Assembly (NCBI RefSeq): GCF_900188345.1
Contig: NZ_FZOD01000029.1
Span: 1-64,000, forward strand
DNA from: Streptosporangium subroseum
Lineage (GTDB): Bacteria > Actinomycetota > Actinomycetes > Streptosporangiales > Streptosporangiaceae
Length of the DNA: 64,000 nucleotides
Direction of reading: 5' to 3'
The translations under genes were made by a program, and so were the position numbers. Under the pieces are notes generated by a model. The model worked only from the letters and a program-made list of their open reading frames with translations. It did not search any database and had not been told where the DNA came from. Of the stretch, positions 31,714 to 40,125 are shown in pieces. Positions within the stretch are counted from its first letter, which is position 1, and the number at the start of each line of letters is the position of its first letter.

Positions 31714-33372
31714 GTGTCCAACGACCCCGCAGTTGTCATCGGCATCGACTACGGCACCCTGTCCGGACGCGCCGTGGTGGTCTCGGTGGCCGATGGCACC
31801 GAGCTCGGCACCGCCGTGCATGAGTACCGGCACGGCGTGGTCGACCGGCGGCTACCCGCGACGGACGCCCCGCTCGGCCCCGACTGGGCACTTCAGATCC
31901 CCCAGGACTGGCGGGACGTGCTGCGGTACGCCGTCCCGCAGGCGCTGGCGAACGCCGGGGTCGCCCCTGGCCAGGTGATCGGCATCGGTACGGACTTCAC
32001 CGCGTGCACCGTCCTGCCGACCACCGTCGACGGCACTCCCCTGTGCGAGCTGGAGGATCTCCAGGACCGCCCGCACGCCTATCCCAAGCTGTGGAGGCAC
32101 CACGCGGCCCAGCCGCAGGCCGACAGGATCAACGCGCTGGCGGCAGAGCTCGGCGAGGACTGGCTGCCCCGCTACGGCGGGAAGATCTCCAGCGAGTGGG
32201 AGTACGCCAAGGCGCTGCAGGTCCTGGAGGAGGACCCCGAGGTCTACGAGCGCGCGCAGCGGTGGATCGAGGCCGCGGACTGGATCGTCTGGGAGCTGTG
32301 CGGCCGGGAGACCCGCAACCTCTGCACCGCCGGATACAAGGGCATCCACCAGGATGGCAAGCGGCCCTCCCCGGAATACCTCGCCAAGCTGAACCCCGGC
32401 TTCGCCGACTTTACCGAGAAGCTGGAGCACCCGCTGTCGGCCATGGGCACGGTCGCGGGCGGGCTGACCGCGCGGGCCGCGGCGTGGACGGGGGTGCCCG
32501 AGGGGACCCCGGTGGCGATCGGCAACGTCGACGCCCACGTCACGAACGTGGCCGCGCAGGCCGTCGCGCCCGGCCAGATGCTCGCCGTGATGGGCACCAG
32601 CACCTGCCACGTCATGAACTCCGATGTCCTGGCCGAGGTGCCTGGAATGTGTGGAGTGGTGGCCAACGGCGTCACCCCCGGCCTCTGGGGATACGAGGCG
32701 GGGCAGAGCGGCGTCGGCGACATCTTCGCCTGGTTCGTCGGCTGCGGCCTGCCGGAGGACTACTACGCGCAGGCCACCTCGCGGGGCCTGTCCCCCCATG
32801 AGCTGCTCACGGAGAAGGCCGCCACCCAGAAGGTCGGCCAGCACGGCCTCGTCGCGCTCGACTGGCAGAGCGGCAACCGCTCCGTCCTGGTCGACCACAA
32901 CCTGTCGGGTGTGCTGATCGGCTCCACGCTCGCCACCGCGCCCGAGGACATCTACCGGGCGCTGATGGAGGCCACCGCGTTCGGCACCCGTACGATCATC
33001 GAGGACTTCGAGAAGTCGGGAGTCGCGGTGTCGGAGCTGGTCATCGCCGGAGGCATGCTCCGCAACCCGTTCCTGCTGCAGATCTACGCCGACGTCACCC
33101 GGCGCCCGCTCAGCACCATCGGCTCCGAGCAGGGACCCGCGCTGGGCTCCGCCATCCACGCGGCGGTCGCCGCGGGCGCCTACCCCGACGTGTACTCCGC
33201 CTCCAAGGCCATGGGGAAGATCAACAAGAACGTGTACGTGCCCGACGAGGAGCGAGCCAGGAGCTACGACGCGCTGTACGCGATCTACACCGAGCTGCAC
33301 GACCACTTCGGCCGCGGTGGCAGCAACGCGCTCCACGCCCTGAGGGGCATCCGCAACGCCGCGGCCTCCTGA
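31714..33372 (+). CDS. araB: L-ribulokinase
   Basis: This 552-residue protein starts at a GTG and opens with VVIGIDYGTLSGRAVVVSVADG, the FGGY-kinase phosphate motif in its AraB form. It contains WRHHAAQPQADRIN, YGGKISSEWEYAKAL, IGNVDAHVTNVAAQAVAPGQML and VMGTSTCHVMNS, the FGGY signature LDWQSGNRSVL, and LVIAGGMLRNPFLLQIYADV near the C-terminus. It phosphorylates L-ribulose to L-ribulose-5-phosphate in the cytoplasm. Full length matches AraB. L-arabinose isomerase (AraA) and the 4-epimerase (AraD) are not in the window, although the kinase is followed by a terminator-like hairpin, so they must lie elsewhere. Confidence 0.95.
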   Translation: MSNDPAVVIGIDYGTLSGRAVVVSVADGTELGTAVHEYRHGVVDRRLPATDAPLGPDWALQIPQDWRDVLRYAVPQALANAGVAPGQVIGIGTDFTACTVLPTTVDGTPLCELEDLQDRPHAYPKLWRHHAAQPQADRINALAAELGEDWLPRYGGKISSEWEYAKALQVLEEDPEVYERAQRWIEAADWIVWELCGRETRNLCTAGYKGIHQDGKRPSPEYLAKLNPGFADFTEKLEHPLSAMGTVAGGLTARAAAWTGVPEGTPVAIGNVDAHVTNVAAQAVAPGQMLAVMGTSTCHVMNSDVLAEVPGMCGVVANGVTPGLWGYEAGQSGVGDIFAWFVGCGLPEDYYAQATSRGLSPHELLTEKAATQKVGQHGLVALDWQSGNRSVLVDHNLSGVLIGSTLATAPEDIYRALMEATAFGTRTIIEDFEKSGVAVSELVIAGGMLRNPFLLQIYADVTRRPLSTIGSEQGPALGSAIHAAVAAGAYPDVYSASKAMGKINKNVYVPDEERARSYDALYAIYTELHDHFGRGGSNALHALRGIRNAAAS

Positions 33373-33391
33373 GCGGAGCCGTCGAGACGGC

Positions 33392-33418
33392 GTGCCCGGC
33401 GCACTCTGCGTCGGGCAC
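33392..33418 (+). terminator. Hairpin after the ribulokinase gene
   Basis: GTGCCCG (33392-33398) pairs with CGGGCAC (33412-33418). CGGAGTCCGGC occurs twice just downstream (near 33421 and 33450). Confidence 0.5.
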
Positions 33419-33502
33419 ATCCGGAGTCCGGCTCCGCACAAGCCGGGCACGCCCGGAGTCCGGCCACGTGTGCCGGACACCGCGAGACGCGATCGGCTCC
33501 GT

Positions 33503-34360
33503 TCAGGGTTTCCTGGCCACGCCGCCGACGTAGGTGTAGTAGGTGATGCCGACCTCGTGGTTGTCGTACACATCCGGTCGCCACTCCACCAGCGGCACCA
33601 GACCGGGCTCCAGGACCTCCATGTCACCGAAGTAGGCGAGGATCTCCTCCCCGGTGCGCCACCGTCCGGTGCCCAGGTTCTCGTTGAAGATCCGCTCGGC
33701 CTCGGCGGCCTGCTGGGAGACCACGGGATGCTCGGCGCCCGGGTTGTGGAAGTGGGAGACGGCGACGTAACTGCCCGGCGGGAGTGCGGCACGGAGGCGG
33801 TCCGCTATGCCGCCCGGGTCCTCGTCGTCGTTGAGGTGGTGCAGGATGCTGAACAGAAGAAGCCCGACCGGCTTGGTGAAGTCGATGAGCCGCCGAACCT
33901 CCGGGTGGTCCAGGATCTTGTCCGGTTCGCGGATGTCGGCCTGGATGACGGTGGTCGTCTCAGTGACGGCGAGGATCGCCCTGCCGTGTGCGAGGACCAT
34001 CGGGTCGTTGTCGACGTAGACGACCCGTGCCTCCGGATCGATCTCCTGGGCGATCTCGTGCACGTTTCCCTGGGTGGGGAGACCGGACCCGATGTCGAGA
34101 AACTGGCGGATGCCCGCCTCCGCCGTCAGGTGGCGCACCACTCGCCGCAGGAACTCGCGGTTGGACCGCGCGGCCGCCGGGGCGTCAGGAGCGATCTTCA
34201 GAGCCATCTCCGCGACCTGACGGTCGGCGGCGAAGTTGTCCTTGCCGCCCAGCATGAAGTCGTAGACCCGGGAGATGTTCGGCTTGGACGTGTCGATCCC
34301 GACCGGTACGCGATCTTGCCGGTCCTCAATCGGGTTCCGGTCTTCGTCTCTGTCAGGCAC
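33503..34360 (-). CDS. DUF574-type S-adenosylmethionine-dependent methyltransferase
   Basis: This 285-residue protein is typical of the actinomycete-specific Methyltransf_19 (DUF574) family: PNISRVYDFMLGGKDNFAADR, SNREFLRRVVRHL, QFLDIGSGLPTQGNVHEIA (SAM-binding motif I), VVYVDNDPMVLAHGRAIL, GLLLFSILHHLNDD and SYVAVSHFHNP. These genes occur in tens of copies per genome in filamentous actinomycetes. Substrates are mostly unknown; some act in developmental or secondary-metabolite regulation. It is monocistronic and unlinked to the flanking sugar genes. Confidence 0.9.
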   Translation of the reverse strand: MPDRDEDRNPIEDRQDRVPVGIDTSKPNISRVYDFMLGGKDNFAADRQVAEMALKIAPDAPAAARSNREFLRRVVRHLTAEAGIRQFLDIGSGLPTQGNVHEIAQEIDPEARVVYVDNDPMVLAHGRAILAVTETTTVIQADIREPDKILDHPEVRRLIDFTKPVGLLLFSILHHLNDDEDPGGIADRLRAALPPGSYVAVSHFHNPGAEHPVVSQQAAEAERIFNENLGTGRWRTGEEILAYFGDMEVLEPGLVPLVEWRPDVYDNHEVGITYYTYVGGVARKP

Positions 34361-34712
34361 GGCCCGTCTCCTACTGGATCGTCTACCGACTCGCTAACCG
34401 ATCATCGTAATGATAGTGCAAATGATCGGTAAAGCATGATCAAAGCAGCGGCCCGCCTGGACACCATGGATTCGAGCACGAGCCCGATTTTCCGCCTCCC
34501 CCGAGCCTCCGGAGGACTCCCGCACACCCCTGCGCCGGCCGTTGCGCCGCCCGGCCCACGGCGGCGACGTCGATCGTCGCTTCGCCGGCGGCATCCCGCT
34601 CGGCGGCCTCGGCGGGCGATGAATCCGAGCATCCGGTCGGCCCCGAGCCGCGCCGGCACGCGTCAGGCCGGGTGGCTCTCGCACGAGCCACCCGGCCTGA
34701 CGTTCCGTCCGC
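34361..34712. other. Intergenic region, no gene
   Basis: The reading frames here are Arg/Pro-rich shadows. The only clear structure is the terminator at 34661-34702. Confidence 0.5.
34661..34702 (-). terminator. Terminator after manA
   Basis: CGTCAGGCCGGGTGGCTC (34661-34678) and GAGCCACCCGGCCTGACG (34685-34702) are perfect 18-bp arms around TCGCAC, just beyond the manA stop at 34713. Confidence 0.85.
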
Positions 34713-35828
34713 TTACTGTTGTCCGGGCTCCGCCCAGAAGAGCGTCCCGGATCCGCGCAGGTCTATGGGTCCGGCCGCGGCGGAGACGAAGGCGGACTCC
34801 CCCTGGCGCAAGGTCTGTCCTCCCGCCTCGACCTCTCCCCGCGTGCACAGCAGGATGCGCGGCACGCCTCCCTCCAGCAGGAAGCCGGAACCGGGACTGA
34901 CACTGCCCAGGCTGAACTCCGGCGCGGGCGTACGGTAGACGTTCTTCACCGGCTCGATCCGCAGGGGCAGCGCGGAGGGGACCGTCACCCGCAGCAGCTC
35001 CTCCACCTCGATCGGCTTGCTGGTCAGCCCAGCGCGCAGCACGTTGTCCGAGCCGCTCATGATCTCCACGCCGAACCCGCTCAGGTAGCAGTGGAGAACT
35101 CCCGCACCGAGGAAGATCGCCTCACCCGGTTCGAGTTCGTACCGCTCCAGCAGCAGCGGCGCGAGGCAGGCCGGATCCTCGGGATGGAGGCCCGCCAGCC
35201 GTACGACCAGCGCGTGGTCGGGACGGCCCGCGGCCGTCGCGCCGCGCACGATCGAGGCGACGAGGTCTCGCCTGGAGCCGGCCGGCCACTCCACCAGCAC
35301 TCGCAGCGCGGCCGTGGTCTCCTCCTCGGCGAGCAGCGCGATGACCGGCTGCAGCTCCGGCACGCCCAGCTCCTCCAGGAGGTCCGCCGCCTGGCGTGCG
35401 GCACGGAAACCGGCCAGCGCCGTGAACGGGGTCAGCGCGCAGATCAGCTCGGGCTTGGAGAACGGATCGACGTAGGCCCCCCTCGCGAACCCCTCCTCCG
35501 CCTGCTCCTGCGACGGGTGAACCTGCAGCGACAGCGGCAGGTCCACGGCGATCAGCTTCAACAGGTACGGCAGGCGCGAGCCGAACCGTTCCGCGGTCGA
35601 GCGTCCCAGCTCGGTCAGCGGGTCGGCGGCCACCGTCTCGGCGAGCGAGCGCCGCGTTCCCTGCCGCACCAGCGACGAGGATCCGGACGGGTGGGCACCG
35701 AGCCACATCTCGGCCTCGGGCAGCGACGTGGGAACGGGGCGCCCGGTCAGCGTGGCGATGGCCGTACGCGATCCCCAGTCGTAGTTCTTCACGGTGTTCC
35801 ACAAGGGATCAACCGGTAGTTCTGTCAC
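34713..35828 (-). CDS. manA: Mannose-6-phosphate isomerase, class I
   Basis: The GTG at 35828 follows GGAGGAGGAATC; the product has 371 residues. VKNYDWGSRTAIATL, EMWLGAHPSGSS, LKLIAVDLPLSLQVHPSQEQA (metal-binding Gln and His) and DPFSKPELICALTPFTALAGFR are the type-I PMI signatures. EPGEAIFLGAGVLHCYLSGFGVEIM holds the last zinc ligand His. It interconverts mannose-6-phosphate and fructose-6-phosphate. It stands alone with its own terminator. Confidence 0.95.
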   Translation of the reverse strand: MTELPVDPLWNTVKNYDWGSRTAIATLTGRPVPTSLPEAEMWLGAHPSGSSSLVRQGTRRSLAETVAADPLTELGRSTAERFGSRLPYLLKLIAVDLPLSLQVHPSQEQAEEGFARGAYVDPFSKPELICALTPFTALAGFRAARQAADLLEELGVPELQPVIALLAEEETTAALRVLVEWPAGSRRDLVASIVRGATAAGRPDHALVVRLAGLHPEDPACLAPLLLERYELEPGEAIFLGAGVLHCYLSGFGVEIMSGSDNVLRAGLTSKPIEVEELLRVTVPSALPLRIEPVKNVYRTPAPEFSLGSVSPGSGFLLEGGVPRILLCTRGEVEAGGQTLRQGESAFVSAAAGPIDLRGSGTLFWAEPGQQ

Positions 35829-36230
35829 GATTCCTCCTCCGGTACAAGTGTGGCGGATGCGCCGACGTCCACGCGACAGAACCCACGCCCCTCACCGTCT
35901 TCACGGATGAACAGTCATGGTCGCGACCTTCACGGGTAAACGGCCATGGGTGAACAGTCATGGGTGCGACCTTCACGGGTGAACGGTCATGGTCGCGATG
36001 CCGGAGGATCATGTCGTCGCGGCAGGTCGGCCGGACCGGCCGGCCTGATCCGCGCGTCACCACCACGGGCGCGGACCGCCGTGCTCCTTACCTCCGGCGC
36101 CTCCGGCACCTCCGGCCCGCGGACCAAGGTCGGCCCTCGGTCACGGTGTCCGGTTCCCCTGCCCTGCCCGGGCGGTCATCGGTGTCCGTCCCGATCCGTC
36201 CCGCGCTTCCGGCCTGGCTCGTCAACATTC
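35829..36230. other. Intergenic region with tandem repeats
   Basis: A 43-bp unit beginning TGAACAGTCATGG occurs at 35908 and 35951, with a shortened third copy (TGAACGGTCATGGTCGCG) near 35980. No credible gene lies here; long open frames on the + strand are shadows of low-complexity sequence. Confidence 0.55.
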
Positions 36231-36279
36231 AAAAAACCGATGTCCCGCACGGCCACAGGAGCACCGTGCGGGACATCGG
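36231..36279 (-). terminator. Strong rho-independent terminator downstream of the ice-binding-protein gene
   Basis: CCGATGTCCCGCACGG (36237-36252) and CCGTGCGGGACATCGG (36264-36279) are perfect 16-bp arms. On the reverse strand the stem is followed by six T residues (36231-36236). It lies 270 bp after the stop of the ice-binding-protein gene, implying a long 3' UTR; no gene was seen in between. Confidence 0.9.
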
Positions 36280-36548
36280 CGGGCAGAAGGAGCGGTTGTC
36301 TCTCCCCAGCGGTGAGGTCCATGGAAAGGACATCAGCGGCGGGGCCTTACAGGGAGACGGGTCCGCGACCGTATCGGCCCGGTCGCGGTGCACCGGATTC
36401 TTTCCCGTGCCTTGAAGCGTTTCAGAATCAAGGAATTCAACAGAGAACGCTCAACATCTGCCCCTGCGGATCAGGGCCGCCTTGCGCCGGAGGCTTCCCA
36501 TGCGGAACGCCGCCGTTGTCCGGGGATCAGTGCCGAGGTGTTGTTTTA

Positions 36549-38060
36549 TCAGCACCCCCAGGGCGCGCAGGCGCCGTAAAGGACAACACTCTGGGAGAAC
36601 ATCGGCGAGATGCCGAAATCCGGCCCGTCCATGCCCGGAGCGACCGTGCCCACGCTCGCATCCGAGGCGCCCGCGCCCGTACCCGGAGCGACCGTGCCCA
36701 CGCTCGTACCCGGGGCGCCCGCGCCCGTACCCGGAGCGACCGTGCCCACGCTCGTACCCGGGGCGCCCACGCCCGTACCCGGAGCGACCGTGCCCACGCT
36801 CGTACCCGGGGCGCCCGCATCCGTACCCGGAGCGGCCGTGCCCGGAGTGGTCGTACTTGGAGTTCCCGCACCCATGCCCGCGGTGCCCGTACCCGGGGCC
36901 GTGCCGGGAGTGTCCGCCCTGAGAGCACCCGTGCTCGGACCCGTATCGGGAGCACCCGTACCCGGGGTGCCCGCATCCGTGCCGGGAGTAGCGGTGCCAG
37001 GGGTTCCCGTACCCGGCGTAGTCGTATTCGGGGCGGTGGTGCCCGGGGCAACGATGCCCTGGCCCGCATCCTGGCAGGGATCCACGGCGGTCGGGACGAT
37101 TTGGCCGCCGGCGTCGAACTGGGGCCCGCCCAGAAGCGGTCCGGTGCCGAAGAAGGCCACCGAGCCAGGGGGGATGGCCGTGCTCAGAACATCCACCGGA
37201 ATGGTGAAGGCGAACTGGCCTCCCTGTCCGGGGAGGCACGGCTCGGCCTGCATGGCGCCCGGCGGGACCTCCGCGGTGCCCGACGGGGCCTGTTCGGTGC
37301 CCGGCGGGGTCTGGCAGGCGGACGGCGTGACGGTGTTCTTGTTCAGGGTGACGAGGCCGGTACGGGCCAGGGCGCGGCCCTTCACGGCCGCGCCGCTGCC
37401 TGCGGAGATCGAGTTCAGCGCGAGGATGTTTCCGGTGAAGCTGGAGTTCGTTCCCAGAGCGGCCGAGCTGCCGACCTTCCAGAAGACGTTGCACTCCTGG
37501 GCACCCCCGGTGAGGGTCACCGTGCTGGCGGTTCCGGTGCTGAGGGAGGAGACCGTCTGGAAGATGAAGACCGCGTTCGGATCTCCCTGCGCGTCGAGCG
37601 TCAGGTTTCCGGTGATCTGGAAAGTGCCGGCGGTGGACTTGTAGATGCCCGGTCCCAGGGTGGTCCCGCCGAGCTGCGTCGGCACGGTGGTGGCGGGAGC
37701 CTGGGTGTCGGCGTTGGTGTAGGCGGTGGTCAGGTCGGCCTGGGCCTGCGCGGCGACGGCGTTGGCCGCATGCGTGGCTCCGCTCACGCTGCCGGGCGGA
37801 AAGCCGCTCACCGAAGCGCTCGGACTCACTCCGAGGTCTCCGGTGACAACGGTGGAGCCGGTGTTCACGACCGCTTTCCCAGCCAGAACCGCGAAGTTCG
37901 CAGCCGTGCCGAGTGGCACCGCCACCGGTGCCCGCGCTGCCGCACTCGCGGTTGGCGTCACGACGAGGGCCCCCATCGCGACCGTGGCTGTGAGAGCTCC
38001 TGCCAGCCAGGAACGCTTGACAATTCGCGGCACTACGCGAGAGCGAGTGGCGTCTATCAT
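36549..38060 (-). CDS. Secreted DUF3494 ice-binding-like protein with Ala/Pro/Gly/Thr repeat tail
   Basis: The ATG at 38060 follows AAAGGAC; the product has 503 residues. After a signal peptide (WLAGALTATVAMGALVVTPTASAA) comes the ice-binding-like domain: VPLGTAANFAVLAGKAVVNTG, VVTGDLGVSPSASVSGFPPG, PGIYKSTAGTFQITGNLTLDA, VFIFQTVSSLSTGTASTVTL, VFWKVGSSAALGTNSSFTGN and LNSISAGSGAAVKGRALA. This is the discontinuous beta-solenoid of bacterial antifreeze proteins and adhesins. The C-terminal ~200 residues are low-complexity (APGTxxGAPGTSVGTV repeats), likely an extended stalk, ending in a short hydrophobic tail VVLYGACAPWGC. It has no LPXTG sorting signal. The role may be ice or surface binding; most mesophile homologues are uncharacterised. 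Confidence 0.88.
   Translation of the reverse strand: MIDATRSRVVPRIVKRSWLAGALTATVAMGALVVTPTASAAARAPVAVPLGTAANFAVLAGKAVVNTGSTVVTGDLGVSPSASVSGFPPGSVSGATHAANAVAAQAQADLTTAYTNADTQAPATTVPTQLGGTTLGPGIYKSTAGTFQITGNLTLDAQGDPNAVFIFQTVSSLSTGTASTVTLTGGAQECNVFWKVGSSAALGTNSSFTGNILALNSISAGSGAAVKGRALARTGLVTLNKNTVTPSACQTPPGTEQAPSGTAEVPPGAMQAEPCLPGQGGQFAFTIPVDVLSTAIPPGSVAFFGTGPLLGGPQFDAGGQIVPTAVDPCQDAGQGIVAPGTTAPNTTTPGTGTPGTATPGTDAGTPGTGAPDTGPSTGALRADTPGTAPGTGTAGMGAGTPSTTTPGTAAPGTDAGAPGTSVGTVAPGTGVGAPGTSVGTVAPGTGAGAPGTSVGTVAPGTGAGASDASVGTVAPGMDGPDFGISPMFSQSVVLYGACAPWGC
36634..36845. repeat. 48-bp tandem repeat inside the ice-binding-protein gene
   Basis: CCCGGAGCGACCGTGCCCAC starts at 36634, 36682, 36730 and 36778, and a diverged copy starts at 36826. 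The spacing is exactly 48 bp, so each unit encodes 16 residues (APGTGAGAPGTSVGTV) without breaking the frame. Confidence 0.9.
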
Positions 38061-38631
38061 AAAGCCGTCCTTTTCTTTTGGTATTGCTCCGTCCAGGCAC
38101 ATTGCCGATGATGCGCCATTGCCTTCGACCCTACTAATCAGCGCCGCCGTCATCGTTATACGACATGCGGGGGATCTAAATCTGTAAGCCGTTCCCAGAT
38201 ATAAAGGAAATATAGCCGCGTCGCTGGGCGGCCGCGCCGGGCCCAATCGGCACAATGTTCCACGTCGAATTGAAAACCCTCTTCATTTTCATGATCGCCG
38301 ACCGGCACGGGCATCCGGAGCGGTGCGGAACGGGGTCGCACGGGGCGGACTGAACGCCTCTCGCCCACGGCAGGTGCCATTCGACTCCGGACAATGCCAT
38401 TTAGTGGCGGGACGTGAGGAACTTCGTGGAAGGCACCTTTGCCGACGTCGCAGCAGATAAGGGCGGGTTCAGATCTCCCGAAATGGAGACAAGTGGCTTG
38501 CGCAATTCCACCGGTGTCGGCGGTGATCCTTTCCCCGATGTCTTCCGGCGAATGAATCGACGATCATCGACCGTCCCGGACAGGCCTCTCCGCAGGAGAA
38601 AATAGACCGGAACGATCGATGAACCGATATT
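38061..38631. other. Intergenic region, no gene seen
   Basis: It is relatively AT-rich from 38100 to 38300 and carries the promoter and leader of the ice-binding-protein gene. No coding frame with good codon bias or ribosome site was found. Confidence 0.45.
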
Positions 38632-39159
38632 TCAGGATTTCTTCTTTCCGCGCGGGATGACAAAGTCAGCCAGCAGCGCGGATGCCGGGGCGAGTTCCGG
38701 CCAGGATCCCGCGAACGTCAGCACGGCGATCGCGGAGGTCGGAAACTTCTCCAGGGCCCGCTCGAGCGCGTCGCCGGACGCCTCGCCGGCGAGCGCCAGC
38801 GTCAGCTCCTGCAAGCCAGGGTTGTGCCCGACCAGCAGCAGGGTCTCCACCTCCGCGGGCGCCTCGCACACGATGTCGAGCAGCGTGTTCACGCCGGCGC
38901 CGTACACTCGCTCGTCGTAGGAGACCGGTGGCGTGGCGTCCAGTTCCTGGACGACGAGGTCCCATGTCTCACGGGTACGGCGGGCCGGCGAGCAGATGAC
39001 GTGATCGGGCAGATAGCCGGAATCCCGTAGCCGGTGTCCGGCCGCGGGGGCGTCGCGGCGTCCGCGCGGGGCGAGCGGACGCTCGAAGTCGTTCACATCC
39101 GGCCAGGCGGACTTGGCATGCCGCAGCACGATCAGGCGTCGAGACGTCGAGACGGTCAT
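38632..39159 (-). CDS. SixA-like histidine phosphatase
   Basis: From the ATG at 39159 (a TTG two codons upstream is possible) the product has 175 residues. RRLIVLRHAKSAWPD is the RHG phosphatase motif with its catalytic His; SPARRTRETWDLV holds the conserved Arg; LLLVGHNPGLQELTLAL has the second active-site His. Length and the RHAKS form match the SixA group. SixA dephosphorylates phosphohistidine on phosphotransfer proteins in E. coli; the target here is unknown. Confidence 0.88.
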   Translation of the reverse strand: MTVSTSRRLIVLRHAKSAWPDVNDFERPLAPRGRRDAPAAGHRLRDSGYLPDHVICSPARRTRETWDLVVQELDATPPVSYDERVYGAGVNTLLDIVCEAPAEVETLLLVGHNPGLQELTLALAGEASGDALERALEKFPTSAIAVLTFAGSWPELAPASALLADFVIPRGKKKS

Positions 39160-39283
39160 ACCCAACAGCTTCTCAAACCGTTCGGCCGATCAAACCGTTT
39201 CCGGACGTGACATTCACCGGCTCGCGACACCACGGACGGGCCCGGACCGTCCGGATCCACCGGTCGCCGCCCGAACATGGGGC

Positions 39284-39452
39284 CTCAGAGAGCCGGCGCC
39301 CGTTCCGGGGAAACCTCCGGAAGCCGTCGCCCGTTCGGGAGGCTCTCAGGGAGTACAGGCACCCGTTCCAGAAAAACCTTCGGGGAGCCGACCAGGGGCC
39401 CATGCCGTTCCGGAGAGAACCTTCAGGAGGCCAGCGCCCGTTCCAGGGAGTC
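39284..39452. repeat. Degenerate tandem repeat extending from the TetR 3' end
   Basis: Five diverged copies of a 31-43-bp unit (core GCGCCCGTTCC with a preceding CCTTCAGGAG-like stretch) lie near 39296, 39328, 39358, 39401 and 39434. The last is the actual end of the TetR gene (Leu-Glu-Arg-Ala-Leu-Ala-Ser). The others are non-coding copies downstream of its stop. Confidence 0.7.
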
Positions 39453-40049
39453 GAAGGAGCGGTTCAGCAGCACGATGTGATCATCGAGGACGTCGTCCGC
39501 GCGTTCGCCGGCGAGGATCCTCCGGGCGCCGACGACGTAGGCCGTACGGTAGGCCGCGACGATCAGGGCCGCCGACAGCCGGGACCACGAATCGTCGGGA
39601 GCGGCTCCGGTGGCCTCCGCGAACAGAGCGCCGATCAGGCCCTCCAGCTCCTCGGCGAACTCCCTGGCCCGGGCCTGCAGCGGCGGTGAGTCCAGCACGA
39701 CCTGCCAGAAGAACTGGTAGCCCTCGCCGACCCCGCCCAGGGGATGGCGTTCCTTCAGGAGTTCCAGGGCCAGGCGGCGCAGGGCGGCCAGCGGCTCCTC
39801 CCCCACGGGGCGCTCGCGAACCGCCCGGGTGATCAGGTCGATGGCCTGCGGGAACCGGTCGAAGAAGAGGTCTTCCTTCCTCTGGAAGTAGTTGAAGACC
39901 GTCTTCGTCGAGACGTTGGCCGCCTCGGCGACCTCGGCGACCGTGACGTTGTCGAACCCGCGCTGGACGAAGAGGCCGGAGGCCACATCCGAGATCAACT
40001 GGCGCGTCTGCCGCTTCTTCCGCTCACGGAGCCCAAGCTCATCACTCAC
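39423..40049 (-). CDS. TetR-family regulator of the adjacent monooxygenase
   Basis: The GTG at 40049 gives 208 residues beginning MSDELGLRERKKRQTRQ; a longer frame upstream would run through AT-rich promoter DNA. HTH: LISDVASGLFVQRGFDNVTVAEVAEAANVSTKTVFNYFQRKEDLF read in order. The C-terminal helical ligand domain resembles the acyl-CoA/antibiotic-sensing group. It is divergent from the FAD monooxygenase gene at 40126, which it most likely represses. Confidence 0.9.
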   Translation of the reverse strand: MSDELGLRERKKRQTRQLISDVASGLFVQRGFDNVTVAEVAEAANVSTKTVFNYFQRKEDLFFDRFPQAIDLITRAVRERPVGEEPLAALRRLALELLKERHPLGGVGEGYQFFWQVVLDSPPLQARAREFAEELEGLIGALFAEATGAAPDDSWSRLSAALIVAAYRTAYVVGARRILAGERADDVLDDHIVLLNRSFDSLERALAS

Positions 40050-40052
40050 GGG

Positions 40053-40091
40053 ATTTACTCTAGTTGATAAAATCTTATAGTTGAAGTAAAT
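40053..40091. promoter_or_regulatory. Interrupted palindrome in the TetR/monooxygenase promoter
   Basis: ATTTACT (40053-40059) is the exact reverse complement of AGTAAAT (40085-40091). Inner ATA/TAT pairs and two TAGTTGA copies 17 bp apart add further symmetry. It lies between divergent starts at 40049 and 40126. Confidence 0.5.
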
Positions 40092-40125
40092 TTCTATCGA
40101 CGGCAGATATTTTCGGAGGAGTGAC

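Noticed and set aside
31852..33792. Long reverse-strand frame antisense to araB
   Set aside because: It is a shadow with no domain, while araB matches its family from end to end.
36634..36845. Regularly spaced repeats resembling a CRISPR array
   Set aside because: Units are contiguous 48-bp tandem repeats inside a coding frame, with no spacers and no cas genes.
35946..38111. Open + strand frame of over 700 codons antisense to the ice-binding gene
   Set aside because: It is a shadow of the repetitive GC-rich ice-binding gene, has Arg-Gly-Ala-rich low-complexity protein and no ribosome site.
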